From NCBI GenBank assembly GCA_018398765.1, contig JAHBMJ010000088.1, positions 1 to 54,181 of the forward strand: a DNA stretch of 54,181 bases, in the 5' to 3' direction. Made by a program: the position numbers and the translations under genes. This DNA is from Chromera velia (Eukaryota > Sar > Chromeraceae). The notes beneath the pieces were generated by a model. The model had not been told where the DNA came from, searched no databases, and was given only the letters and a program-made list of their open reading frames with translations. Below, piece after piece: positions 41,913 through 53,135 of the stretch (position 1 is the stretch's first letter; the number at the start of each line of letters is the position of its first letter).

Positions 41913-43470
41913 TTATGTCAACCACCCTCTAGTAACCATGGTGCTACGACTGGCACCAATATCAAGAATAGTATAAGGACCATCAAAGGAGAAGGGAGAC
42001 GAATGAGAGGAAGTTGACAAACAGGCAGGAGAAGGAGAGAAAATAGAAGGGACTGACGTCAGAGTGGAAGCCATCGCAGCAAGACCTCCCCCCTTTACCC
42101 ACTGCCCCCCTTTGCCCACTGCCCCTCTCACCCTCCTGTTCTCCTCGAGCTGGGGGGGAAATACTTTTCGATCAGTTCGGGAACTGACAACTGACAGTCT
42201 CCGGTCTTGTGACCCTTCTTCCCACACCTCGATATGTCGCACTGAAACTGCATCAGACACTTTGGGGTAAAATAGCCCCACTTTGAACAGGTGATACACC
42301 AAGGTCGGTTCGTCACGGCGGTTAGTACCAGAAGCCTGGTAAGAGGAGCCTGCCACAGCTGCGGTAGCACCATCATATATGATGCTTATACGACTGAACG
42401 ATTTTGGAAGGAGACGGAGACGGGGCCTGTGACGCAATAAGGGAACCGGGTTTGGGTTCGGAGAACGGGGTGGTAAAAGAAGAGGTGGGGTCGAGTTTTT
42501 GCGATTTAATCAGAAATTGTTTAACGATTCCCTTGGGATGATCCCAAGCAAAAGACTCAACACTGTCAGCTGCTATCACATCGCCCTGTAAAGGAGAAAG
42601 GATTGTACGAAGGAGGAAAAAAAATGCTAGGAACCCTTGATTATCGGAAAATGGGCAGAACCGTCCCTAGACACGGACTTCATGTTTCTAATGGAAGAGG
42701 TCAAGATCTGTCTCTGGATCTCCGGTACCAGTATAGATAGAGACGACAGAGCGATGTAGATAGAACGTCTTAATTTTTTTGTGAGGTCTCGCGCCTCTTT
42801 CTTCAGGGCTTTGGGGGTCAAGTGAAGTGCTCTCTAGGGGAGAAAGCAGAGATCGTTCAGACAAGTGTTGAACTCAACATCATTGGGCTTGGCATAATGC
42901 CCTTGGAGTTCCTTTTAGATGAGACCAATGTCTTTCTTCTCCTCTGTGGTGAGGGAACGGACGTGTTCTATCAACAGTTCGAAAGGCTCCAGCCCGCTTA
43001 TGAAAAAGCTAGCCCTCTCTGCCAGTGATGCGCTCTTTAAATGCCTCTCAGAGAAGCACTCAAAGGACTCAAAAATGTTCTCGAGCTGTTCTGTTGTGGC
43101 AGACGGGGAGGATGAATCTTTCATAAATTTTAGGGTGCACTTCCAATCAGGAATCTACTGTCAGGAATCTTCGTCGGCTCTCTGACTTGAAGTTCCTGTC
43201 TCCTTTGGCTGGCTTGAACGGCTTCTGTTTTTGCGCTGACCAAGGCAAGTCAAGCTTCTTCAAGCTCTGCCATCAGCTGGGCATTTTCTTTTCGGGCCGT
43301 CTCCAACTCTTCATCTCTCTCTCCCATCTTTCTCTGCATATCTTCTACAACGCTGAACACTGTGTTGAGTTGTCGCTGCAGTGTAGCATTGCTAGGAGGA
43401 GGGGCTTCAGTCTTCTTCCGACAGGGCACCTTCTTCATCTTGTAGCTCTTCAATGGTTCCTCCACTTATT
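41913..43470 (-). pseudogene. Copia gag and protease
   Basis: The gag part is helical and charged (43465-42915; LENIFESFECFSERH). The nucleocapsid region at 42376-42128 has CITCSKWGYFTPKC, a C-X2-C-X4-Y-X4-C knuckle with Tyr for His, and CGKKGHKTGDC. The protease active site at about 41960 reads YTILDIGASRS, where D-T-G should stand, so the active-site Thr is Ile. Frames are broken in several places. Confidence 0.7.
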
Positions 43471-43550
43471 GACATCTGAAGAGGAACATCAACATGAGAT
43501 GGAGTCGCTTGGAACAAAGGCTCGGACTCTTCCATTTTTCACAAATCGAA

Positions 43551-43570
43551 TCGAACCAGGTTTGGTACCA
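43551..43570 (-). promoter_or_regulatory. Primer-binding site of the copia element
   Basis: TGGTACCAAACCTGGTTCG follows the 5' LTR with no spacer. TGG at the start fits a tRNA CCA end, and the GGTTCG further on looks like T-arm complementarity. The tRNA identity is unknown. Confidence 0.65.
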
Positions 43571-43809
43571 TAAAGTGGATACTATAGCTCTAGCACTCGT
43601 GAACGGCTAGCTCACGCCCTGTCATTGAGAGATAAGTATGACAGTCCGGTCTTGTACCTTTGTTTCACTACTGACTTGCTCATTTCAATCTATATCAACA
43701 GATTTGCTCTCAATCAATTTGGTGGCTGATTCATGCGCGCCGTGGCCGCTCCATCGCTCGGTCAATCTGAATGGGACATGCCGTGGCCCCAGTAAAATGG
43801 TATACAACA
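43571..43809 (-). repeat. Copia 5' LTR
   Basis: 239 bp, nearly all differences from the other LTR are transitions. Confidence 0.88.
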
Positions 43810-43814
43810 GATGC
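43810..43814. repeat. Right target-site duplication GATGC (copia)
   Basis: Exact match to 37844-37848. Five bases is the normal copia duplication length. Confidence 0.8.
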
Positions 43815-44946
43815 AACAGGCTGGTACTCATCGATCAATATTTGTTCAGGCGTGCTGGGACGTTGCATGACAGAATGGTGGGCGCGCCGTGCTCCATATA
43901 CGTCCGTATATAGGCCTGTTGTGGGGCGGTGTACACCGCCCGTGCCTCTTTGTGCCTGATCATGCGTGCGTCACATCGGTGGAACTCTGTGTGCCACCAC
44001 TGGCACACAACAGTATAGCTCTAGAAAGAAGTGTATTTGACACTGTATCATTCTAGTTTTATAACGATTTAATATTATTAAAGTCATAAGTATATATATA
44101 AATGATTTAGTGGTGTTAAGTGTATTGCTAGGTAGTGCCCTAGAGTACTGTAATAAGCATTGTTGTTTTTTTGTCTTATAGAGGTCGCAATTGAAGAATT
44201 AACAATTGAGGTATAGACACCATGTTGGCCAAACTACGCATAGTAGTCCTCTCTGCCCTGAATAGCCCTAAAACAAATTTAGACAGTATAGAAGGCACCA
44301 AAAGATACTGATGGCGATTGAGAGTAAATGGAAAGCCAAAGTTAAACCTTGACTTATCACTAGACCATCCTTGACCCCGCTTATTCCTCGACCTGCTTCA
44401 ACATGCTTTTGTCTTCCTTTATCCTTTTCCTGATTGTGAACGTTTTCTCATTTAAAAACGAAAAAAAGTACTACTAGGCTACTACTAGATTCAATTTGGA
44501 CCTGAGGTGGGAGGGCGCGTAGGTACGCGCATGAATCTCTGATTCATTATGAAAAACTGATGGACGCAGTCTGATGCCCCAAAAATATCGCTGACAAGGC
44601 ACTTAATAAAGTTATAATTTCGCTTTTCGCTGGGTTATTCGTACAGAGTGCATGCGTTAAATGTTTGCGTAACGTTGACGGAACCGTGCACATATCGTAC
44701 ACACTGTCATGATCACAGTTACACATAGTGGCTGGTCATTCTCCAGAATCTGGATCGATTGCGGTTGCATTCTTCCTCTTAGAAAGAAGTCATGTGTTGT
44801 AGGGAATCCAAGTCATCAGGGACCAAGCAATATTTTACTCTCCAAGCAGAAATTGAAGTTGAAATTTACTATTACGAAGAACAACACATCAATCTAGCTG
44901 ACTTGACTCCTCCGAAGTCGGCTTATTCAAAAGAAAACCCAGAAAG
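43815..44946. other. Non-coding stretch with a dispersed repeat copy
   Basis: No gene is seen. About 44100-44195 is a diverged copy of the repeat at 9085-9180. A short perfect palindrome, GGGCGGTGTACACCGCCC, lies at 43924-43941. Confidence 0.5.
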
Positions 44947-46730
44947 ATGAAGGCGTTTTTCTTACTGTCCCTTGTGGGAGTGCTGTTTGTGTTTGCGACT
45001 GCGCAGGGGGGAGTGGACTCATAGGTCGCTGCTCTTAGCTAAAAAGTTTCTCAGCTCGAATCGAAACTGACAGCCGAAAAAACGAAGTATGACTGGGAAA
45101 TTACCGCTTCATTGTTACTGAAGGCCGATGTGCAGAGGGTCAAGGGTGACCTGGCTTCACTTCAGGCAGAAGCAGCATCCCGAGAGGTTGTGATCCTTAA
45201 GACAACGTTGGCTACAAGGGAGCAGGAGTTGATATTAATAACTAGCATTAATAAAGTTAGCCGCATCTGCCAAGGAGAAAGAGGTATCCGACCTCAAAGT
45301 TTCATTGTCTAAGTCCGAAGCTTCCACTAAGGCTGCAGCAGCAACGTTGGCTGACTCAGAGATGGAGCACAAAGTTTCCCCTTATATCTTTTCATCATCA
45401 TATGTACAAGCCTTGCAAAGCCTTGTCGGCTGGAGACGGTGCACTTCTTATCTTTAAGAAGGTGTATGCCGTGGCCGCCGTTGAAAAAATCCCCCAACTT
45501 AAAGACAAAATCCAACTATATATAGATAAGGCACTCGTCACCGTGGATGGACTGTACACCCTCCCTGTAAACCCCCATAATATTGATACCCACTTCCTTC
45601 TCCTAGTCCAGAAAGGTTATTCCAAAGCCAGTGGTCTCCATATAAAACGTGTTCTTCCCTTCATTTCAGCAGGGTGGTATGATCTTGTAGCTCTCCGAAC
45701 CAGTAGAGATCCCTCCTTAAACTATCAGTCCAATGTTGAGAGTGCTCATGAGCGTCCGCCTGTCATCTTAAAAATATAAAGTTTCTTCCCCCTTCCGATG
45801 CAATCTCAAAGACAGAGCAGAAGAAGTCTTATGCCAAGCCGGTAGAGGCGGACTCCAAGGTGGAATATAAGTTTTTGCCTCCTTCCCCCATGTCGGGCGG
45901 GGCTGTTTCCCTCTGTACGGTAGATAGGACGTCAATACCTGTGTGCAGCCCCTCTTCCGCTAGAGGTGGGAGGAATTTATTCTCTCGGAAAAGTGAAAGG
46001 GTTCTCCTCTTCCTCCTCCTAATTGCACTCTGGACATGTGCATATGTTATAGTCCTCCTTGTGAAGGAGGGTGTGGGCTTGGAGGCCTGTGGGGCATTGT
46101 TAGCGGACGAGAGGGAGAAGGGGAAAGAAAGGGAGAAGGAGCTGGCCGTCTGTCGACGGATGCTTAGCTTACACACAGTGGCGGCTGAGAGGGAAAGGAG
46201 AATTTTAAAGAGAGGAGAGGAAGAATACGAAGGGGCCGGTCTTCTTTAATCTGGACCCTAAGGAGGAGGCAGAGGCCAAGAGGAAGCAGCTGAAAGAGAA
46301 AGAGACACTAGAAAGGAAACAAAAGAAGAAGAGGAAGGTAGCAAAGGAGGAGAGAAGGACAAAAGAACAAGAGGAATCCCGGTCACGGGGCCTGAATCTA
46401 GTAACAGTGGCCGAATTGGACCGCTCTGCACTAAGTCTTGCCGGTCTTTGTCCTCTCAAACTAAAACGAAGAGACCGTAACGCATCAGAATGCATCAGAC
46501 ACCCAACAGCTACCTGGCGGAGCTGCTAGTGGGGGTGGGAGTAGTGGTCGGGCGACTCGGGCCCTTGATGGGGTCTCCAGCACTGCCAGTCGAGGTGCTG
46601 CCCCCGCAGTGATGATAGAGGAGCCCGAGGAAAAGGAGGGGGGCATGGGTTTGATGAAGTGGCCAGACAATCGTCAGTGGGCGTCTCCAGATAAAAAGGT
46701 CTGCATATCAGATGTTTTGTATGGTTTTGT
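44947..46730 (+). pseudogene. Decayed secreted/membrane coiled-coil protein gene
   Basis: ATG at 44947 starts a clean signal peptide (MKAFFLLSLVGVLFVFATAQ). The same frame continues into coiled-coil heptads (VSQLESKLTAEKTKYDWEIT, VQRVKGDLASLQAEAASRE) after two stops, TAG (45022-45024) and TAA (45040-45042). A frame slip near 45245 leads on to KEKEVSDLKVSLSKSEASTK. Another leads to 45402-45779 (KIPQLKDKIQLYIDKALVTV). A third leads to 45785-46249 with a TM helix, RVLLFLLLIALWTCAYVIVLLV, and a charged helical tail. A Lys-rich stretch (46250-46480) and EEPEEKEGGMGLMKWPDNRQW (46610-46690) follow in other frames. I do not know the family. The architecture suggests a type I membrane protein with coiled-coil ectodomain. 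It is broken by at least two stops and three slips, unless some slips hide introns. Confidence 0.55.
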
Positions 46731-47320
46731 GTTTCCTAATCCTGACATAACCCTTCTTGTTATTCTTTTCTCTGAAAGTGAACAGCTCTCCTTTTCTTTT
46801 GAGTTTTATTAAGCATTTCCCTGCTACCCGCTTAAGCTGTATTGCTGCTGTTCATATGGCCTTCCTTCATTATGATTGCACTCTGTTAATCGCAGTTTGT
46901 TGGTAGTTGGCAGTCAAGCCATTCAAAGGTTGCGCTCAATTTGTCTCTCAGCTCTGTGTCTCAAACAGCCTGTCTTGCAGTAAAACATCTACGCATACAT
47001 GTACTACTTCGTTTCAAATTGATCAATCAATGTTTCAACTCTAATAAGTTCATTTATAATTTCTTCCTTGAGGCAGCAATGCCATATCTGGAGTCTTTTC
47101 TTTTCTTGCTCTCCTGTCACTGACAAGCATCCCTTGCAGGCCCGGGGGCATACCCATATCTTGCTGAAGGTGTACTTAATTGATAATTTTGTTTTGTTGG
47201 ACGTCCTAGTGTTTTTTTGTGTTGCAGGTCCGGAGTCCCTACCGTCTGAGATAGGTTCGAACCCGGAGGTCGCCAGAAGAAATTGGTGCGGACATGTTTT
47301 TAACATAGTGGCATAAACAA
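46731..47320. other. Non-coding stretch, no gene seen
   Basis: AT-rich, no supported frame. GGTTCGAACCC at 47253-47263 resembles a tRNA T-arm, but no tRNA fold surrounds it. Confidence 0.5.
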
Positions 47321-47811
47321 GATATTATGCTAATCCTGCGACGGGCAGTTGTCTCCATTGCTCTGGCGGATGAGTTTAGACTGAAGGAGCGGGAGCAAGT
47401 GAATCGCGGCCTCGAGGGTTTCCCATTTTTCCCTGAACTTGAGGAGTGGCAGGGGATGGTAGAGAAAAGTTTCACCCTTCTTTCCCACACATGCAGGTTG
47501 CGCGACACGCTGTCAGATGCTGTCAGAAAGGAACGACAGTAAACCAAATCACAGTAAAGAATTCAGCGGCTGGCTCACGTTCCTTTACGTTTTTTTCATT
47601 CATTGTATGCGTGTATTTCCTAGGTGTGTTTCTGCTTACCTCTTTGAACGCAGCCCTAGATGCGGCCTTTCAGAGACACGGACAGAAACATAGAGAAGAA
47701 AATGTATGTGCTGAGCCTCGACCATGCCTCGACCTGTATCCCTTCCCAGAGCTTCCCGGGTCAACTTCATACACTCAGATACTGACCGTGCCCGTAGTGA
47801 GGGTGCAGTAA
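47321..47811 (+). pseudogene. Possible degenerate membrane-protein fragment
   Basis: Two overlapping frames look protein-like. The first has a charged helical segment (ALADEFRLKEREQVNRGLEG through SFTLLSHTCRLRDTLSDAVRK). The second has a single TM helix (SFTFFSFIVCVYFLGVFLL) followed by a Cys/Pro-rich short tail. It may be a further decayed relative of the coiled-coil membrane gene just upstream. No family is recognised. Confidence 0.25.
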
Positions 47812-50190
47812 GAGGTCCCTGGTATCACGTATATCATATTCGTCGGAGTAGCATGCACGTGCACCTACCCCTGTCTGTAAGGGGGCTACAGGGGTTGTCC
47901 TCAGCTGCACATGCGACTTCTCAGGCAGCAGGCGCCCTCTGAGTGCGGTCTGGAGTCTAAAAACGAATGGCCCCCTCACAGGCTATCGGAAAAGTCCCTC
48001 CCCCTGCCATTTTGTTTCCACTTACCAGTGTGTCTCACTCGATTAGAGTACTGTTAATTCCGCTAATAAGCTCAACTTTAGCCCACGCAGGCAGTCTGGC
48101 TGCCCGACAGTTCTCGTGGGTTAACAACTCTCGGTATGTGTCTCTAACATACTCTGTATTTAAGTTATCGGGCCATAATACACTGATGATGGTGATCACT
48201 CTCCGTTTTTTGGTCTTTTCAGCCTTTGTGAACTCTCTAAAATAACATACTCCGCAAGACACACTCCGATTTTAGGTCGTCGGCTCTGAACTCTCCGGAA
48301 GTTGGTGACTTACGACAGTTTTTGAATGAAACTGTGAACCAGAGTGTTGTTGGCTTACCAGAAGCTAGTCCGCCATCTACGTCAGCAATCTCTGTCTCGC
48401 CGCCGGCGTTAGCAAGCTCTGTCTCAATAAGTGGGGTGCCAGCACCGTCTCTGCTTCGATGATGAATCTCTTCAAGCATCGTAGATCATACGGGGGGTTC
48501 CAGCACCATCTCTGCCCGCTCTAGATTTTCACGCTGCTGTGAACTTTCAAGCTGACTGAGACGCTTGATTCTCTGCAGAAGGAGGCAACCGCATGACTCT
48601 AAAAGCTCATTGAGTCAGTCGCTCTGTATTTTTCCCCTTTTTTTTGTTTTCTTTTTAAGCGTGGTCATTTTCTGAAATCTTCCTTATTTTTTCTATTTAA
48701 AAAACTATAATTTCCTTTGATTTGACCATGTTTGACGGCATGTCCTGCACAACCATTTCCTGTCAAATACAAAACCGTTAAAAAATGGCCTCAAAATCAA
48801 AAAATTTGTATGGCAGCCTATATTTCTAGAAATGATATAAAAAATCTGTTCTATAGTTCTTTTTCTATCATTACAATGTTTTTTAACACAAAGTTTCAGC
48901 TTCTAACTCCTTACTAATTACAAGAACGAGTTTTTTGCAGAAAAGCGCCGGTTTCCTATATATGCAGAAGGGGGGGCAAAAAGCACCCTACTCGCCCTTG
49001 GCATGCGTTGCTTTTCTGTATAAAAAAAACTAGGATCCAAGCTGTATCTGTCCATAGGTTTATCTATGCTCTGTTTGTAATGGCTGTCTTTGTCGGTCTT
49101 TGCTCCTTTCACCACGATAATGATTGTCGTGCCTGCCTGTGTACAGCACTTATGTAGATTTATGTACCTACCCGCTTGCAGCTCGGAGTCTGTGTCTGCT
49201 CATGGGAAAGGAAAACAATGCATGAGATCTGTTGCTTTGATTTTGGTCTGATGCATCAGTTTTGTTTACTTGGCCCTCCTTCTGTGCAATCGTCTGAGTC
49301 TGCAGTGGCCTTAAAGCTCTCGGACTTGACACAAAAGAGTCAGTTTTTCTCTGTCTCTCTTTCTCTTCCTGTTTGTCTTCCTTTCCTCTTCCTATTGTGT
49401 GTAGGCACGGGGNNNGCGGAGAGAAGATTAATCAGTCTCTGAAAGGCGGCCGTAGAGTTTCCAGAGGATTCTGCTTTGCCTTTCCCGGCCTTTCTTGGTT
49501 CCTTTTTTTTTTGCCGCATATGCATGCACCTTACAAATTTATTTAATTCACTCCCATTTGCTTTTCTCCCATGCATGAAGCGCATTCATTCTCCTTTTCT
49601 GTCTTAGACTAACTGTGTATCTGCGTGGAACAAAAGCCCTAAAAGCTAGGGTGCGGTTAACTTTCTGTTCGTTTGTAAGCTCTTCTTTGATTCCTCTTCT
49701 CATACATCTTTCGCCTTTTCCACCTTATTCTCCTTGTACATGCAGAGTTTGATATGAAAAACAGATGCGACACCTCCTGTCAGGCTCTTGAAGGTGGATG
49801 AATGGGACCAGGGCATGGGGAGCAGTAGCAGGAGGGGTAGGGGGTTGAGGGGGGTGATTTTCGGCATTCAGCTTATCGTTCCCTGCATTATAGACGATTG
49901 TAGAAGGAGGGATAGTCGTGCATCTCTGGAGATATCCAGATGACTGCGGAAGATACGAGGCACATGGTTGGTGTTCTTTCGTCTGCCTTCGGGGGGAGTT
50001 GAAGTTGTGGAGGTGTGTGGGCACCTCCCTGGAGGTATGAGTGTTGATGCGGCCGCTCCTTTCGACCTGGATGAGTGGGCAGAGAGTGAAAAAGAAGACG
50101 TAGGGGGGAGGTTTGGGGTGTGAGAGGGCTCAAACAGTCTTAATTCGAGAAGGTGCGACTCCCGTTCCACTAGCATCAGCAAGGAGGCTA
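47812..50190. other. Non-coding stretch with small gaps
   Basis: Open frames on the minus strand at 48479-48237 and 48262-48035 are continuous-looking (DLKSECVL; LWPDNLNTEYVRDTYRELLT) but not recognised, and may be a repeat remnant. Three N's lie at 49413-49415. Otherwise AT-rich to mixed sequence without a gene. Confidence 0.4.
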
Positions 50191-50194
50191 AGCC

Positions 50195-50870
50195 CTTTGA
50201 AGGGATGGTCACAGATGTAGAAGATCTGTCTGTCCTCTATTTCTAGGGACACAGATAGCTAGGGGTGCTGCATGGGGGGGGNGGGGGGGGGGGGTAGAGA
50301 GAGACAGGGAGAGGGGCTTCCGTTGATGCATTGACTTTGAAGGGACGGTCACAGATGTAGGAGATTTGTTTGTCTCCTGTTTGTATAAATACAGACAGCT
50401 AGGGGCGCTGCATGGGGGGGAGGGACAGAGAGAGACAGGGAGCTAAAGGGGCTTCCTTCTATACGTTGACTTTAAAGGATGGTCACAGACGCAAGAGATC
50501 TGTCCGTCCCCTATTTCTAGGGATACAGACAGCTAGGGGTGCTGCGCAGGGGGCGGGGGGGGGCAGAGAGAGATAGGGAGAGGGGTTTCCTTCCATGCGT
50601 TGACTTTGAAGGGACAGTCACAGACGCAAAAGATCTGTCTGTCCCCTATTTCCAGGAACACAGACAGCTAGGGGTGCTGTGTGGGGAGGGGGGGGGGCAG
50701 AGAGAGACAGGGAGCTAGAGGGGCTTCCTTCCATGCGTTGACTTTGAAGGATGGTCACAGATGCAGGAGATCTGTCCGTCTCCTGTTTCCATGGATACAA
50801 ACAGCTAGGCGTACTGCGTGGGGGGGGAGGACAGAGAGAGATAGAGAGAGGGGCTTCCTTCCATGCGTAA
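50195..50870 (+). repeat. Minisatellite, five units of about 135 bp, each with a G-run
   Basis: Units start near 50201, 50341, 50476, 50610 and 50748. Each contains GGTCACAG(A)..., a GATCTGTC(T/C)GTC word, CAGCTAGG(G/C)GT(A/G)CTGC, then a run of 8-20 G's, AGAGAGAGA(C/T)AGGGAG and GGGGCTTCC. The period varies from about 134 to 140, mainly because the G-run length varies. One N (50282) falls in the longest G-run. Confidence 0.9.
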
Positions 50871-52680
50871 TCCCAATCTTGGTCGGGGATTCTTCACCCG
50901 ATAGCTAAGTAGAGTCCGTCGTTGGAGGACGGAGGGGAGAAGGCTGAATGCCGGGGCCCTTGGGAGAAGAAGGCCCATGGCAGTGATGGAACACTGTCAG
51001 GCCCCGGCGGGGGCTGTGAGGGACGACCGGGAACTTCAAGCAAGAGGGGCTCTCACGCATTAGCAGGAGGAGTGAAAGAAGAGGCGAATATGAAGTCTGG
51101 TATGCTCCCTACATATCCTCCCCCTTCCAGAAGTAGAGTCATAATCAGTCACCACTAGCAGTCGCCAACACAGGGGCTGAGAAACTAGGGGGCAGCGGGG
51201 AGGGCAAAAAGATTGTAAAGGCCCCCATCATATTAATCGGGAGCAGTAGCAGTAGCAGCGGCAGCTGGAGGAGTGAGAGGGGGTATGAGCAGAAAGTCCG
51301 GTATGTCATGCACTGTTCAATTCAATTCTCACCTTCCAAAAGTAGAGAAATATTCCTAGATAGTGTGGGCGATGGGAATGGATTGCAGGGGCATGGGGAG
51401 TAGTAGTAGAAGAAAAGGGGGGGGGTCAAGGATTTTTTTTTTAGCGTTTAGCTTGTCGTTTCTACTTCACCCTGTTAGGTTCTACTTCTCTTCAATCCTG
51501 TGACAGTCACATTCCTAGTCCACATCCGTGTACCCTGACAGAGGGTGCTTTCCCCTTTTGTCTAATGTAACCGACAAGGTTCTTCCTCTTTGAGCCGTTT
51601 TCTTCATCAGCACTCAATCGGTTGACCAGTACTTGCACCAGGATTTGGCGTAAACACCGGGAAGGATCGATTGTGGAGGGGGATCACGAGATCCTATCTT
51701 TCTGCCTGCTAGCGTCCCCCTTTTCATCGCGTCTCTTTGATGTCTCAGCTCTTATGCAGACCTCCTAAGGCTGCTGTATGTGGCTGGCGTTCCCCACGGT
51801 TGCCAAAGAACTTTACACTATAGTTTGGCTGCATGAAAGTACACTACATTATAAATCATATTGTAGTGTATTTTGAGCGGCCTGCGCCGCCATATTAAAG
51901 CATATTTTACTAGGTTGGGCAGGCCGCCTGCCGCTTGCAGCACACCACCGCATACCACCTTTTATTGTAAACTTTGAATAAGTTTTTGCTTACTGTTTAT
52001 TGATATTTTTATAAGTTTCTATTAAATGGCAAGAACTCGGACCCTATGCTTCGACAGTCTGGTAATGGGGCTACGAATTTGTAGCTCGCCCTAGCTATTC
52101 TTGAAGGTGATAACGTCAACGTCGACTTGATAGGAATTAGACTTTAGTTCAAAAATTAGAACATATTAGGTTATCGTTGAGCTGCTTGCACTTTCTTTTT
52201 AGGTCAATCATAAGTTGAAGCGTATAATTGAGTCATGGTTAGCCTGTAGACGGTCACCTTTAAGCTGCCTGAAGTTTGTTTATATATGGGTCTCTAGCCC
52301 CGTTTAACTTACTGTACTATTGAATAATAAGGTCTGAGAATGATGTCCTTGGTTTCAAGTGAAAGCAAGACTAAACTATTATAGTTATAGTACAGTTAAA
52401 CTATAAAATGCTTATATAGATACTTATATATTTCCAACTTACCACTTTAAGGAAATGGACAGGCGGGCATGGCACGGGGAGGGGAAAGAAAAAGGGGGAA
52501 AGTTTGCCCACAAATGGTGACAAACTTTTTTAAAGCCCCAGTGTTATATCATAAAAACTGGCATACGGTCATTTTCAAACTACATTAGTGAAATATCGTA
52601 AAACACTACAACATAGTTTGCTCTAGGCTTGGCTACAAAACAATGGAATACACCGTAATACACCGTAATACAATATTTTT
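50871..52680. other. Non-coding stretch, G-rich then AT-rich
   Basis: No gene is seen. 50880-51430 is purine- and G-rich with AGTAGCAGTAGCAGCGG-like words. An isolated copy of the downstream minisatellite unit lies at about 51752-51800. An inverted repeat TACACTACA...TGTAGTGTA lies at about 51840-51875. Confidence 0.5.
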
Positions 52681-52689
52681 TCGCAACCG

Positions 52690-53135
52690 TGGCGTTCTTT
52701 AATTAGTTTTCGATTGCCCTTCTTGTAATATTTAGCTCCTATGCAGACCTCCCAAGGCTGTTGTGTATGGCTGGCGTTCCCTAATTAGTTTTCGATTGCC
52801 CTTCTTGTAATGCTTAGCTCCTATACAGACTGCCCAAGGCTGCTGTATGTGGCTGGCGTTCCCTGATTGGTTTTCGATTACCCTTATTGTAAATTAAATG
52901 TTTAGTTCCTATGCAGACCTCCGAAGGCTGCTGTATGTGGCTGGCATTCCTTGATTAGTTTTCGATTGCCTTTCTTGTAAATTAAATGCTTAGCTCCTAT
53001 ACAGACCTCCGAAGGCTGCTCTGTCACACTGTGTGGCTGGCATTCTCTGATTGGTTTTTGATAGCCCTTCTTGTATTGTTTAGCTCCTATATATGCATGC
53101 AGACCTCCCAAGGCTGCTGTGTGTAGCTGGCGCTC
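52690..53135 (+). repeat. Minisatellite, about five units of 83-90 bp
   Basis: The unit core reads TTAG(C/T)TCCTATGCAGACCTCC, then AAGGCTGCTGT(A/G)TG, GGCTGGC(G/A)TTCCC, then TTTTCGATTGCCCTTCTTGT. Units begin near 52732, 52815, 52903, 52988 and 53079, preceded by a partial one. Differences between units are mostly transitions and small indels, as in an old array. Confidence 0.9.

Larger units (their letters stand above)
37849..43809 (-). mobile_element. Ty1/copia LTR retrotransposon, complete but decayed
   Basis: 5,961 bp on the minus strand. The LTRs (37849-38099 and 43571-43809) begin TGTTG and end TTTA. The flanking target duplication is GATGC at 37844-37848 and 43810-43814. The protein order on the minus strand is gag, protease, integrase, RT, RNase H, with integrase before RT, which defines Ty1/copia. 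Every domain is broken by stops or frameshifts, and the LTRs differ at about 20 positions plus a 12-base indel, so this is an old insertion without coding ability. Confidence 0.9.

Noticed and set aside
47220-47275. tRNA gene or tRNA-derived SINE at GGTTCGAACCC
   Set aside because: Only the T-arm/B-box-like word is present; no A box, anticodon stem or matching acceptor stem is seen within 80 bases.
25353-53135. Possible CRISPR array among the tandem repeats
   Set aside because: Units are contiguous or simple microsatellites; there are no unique spacers of constant length, and the DNA is eukaryotic.
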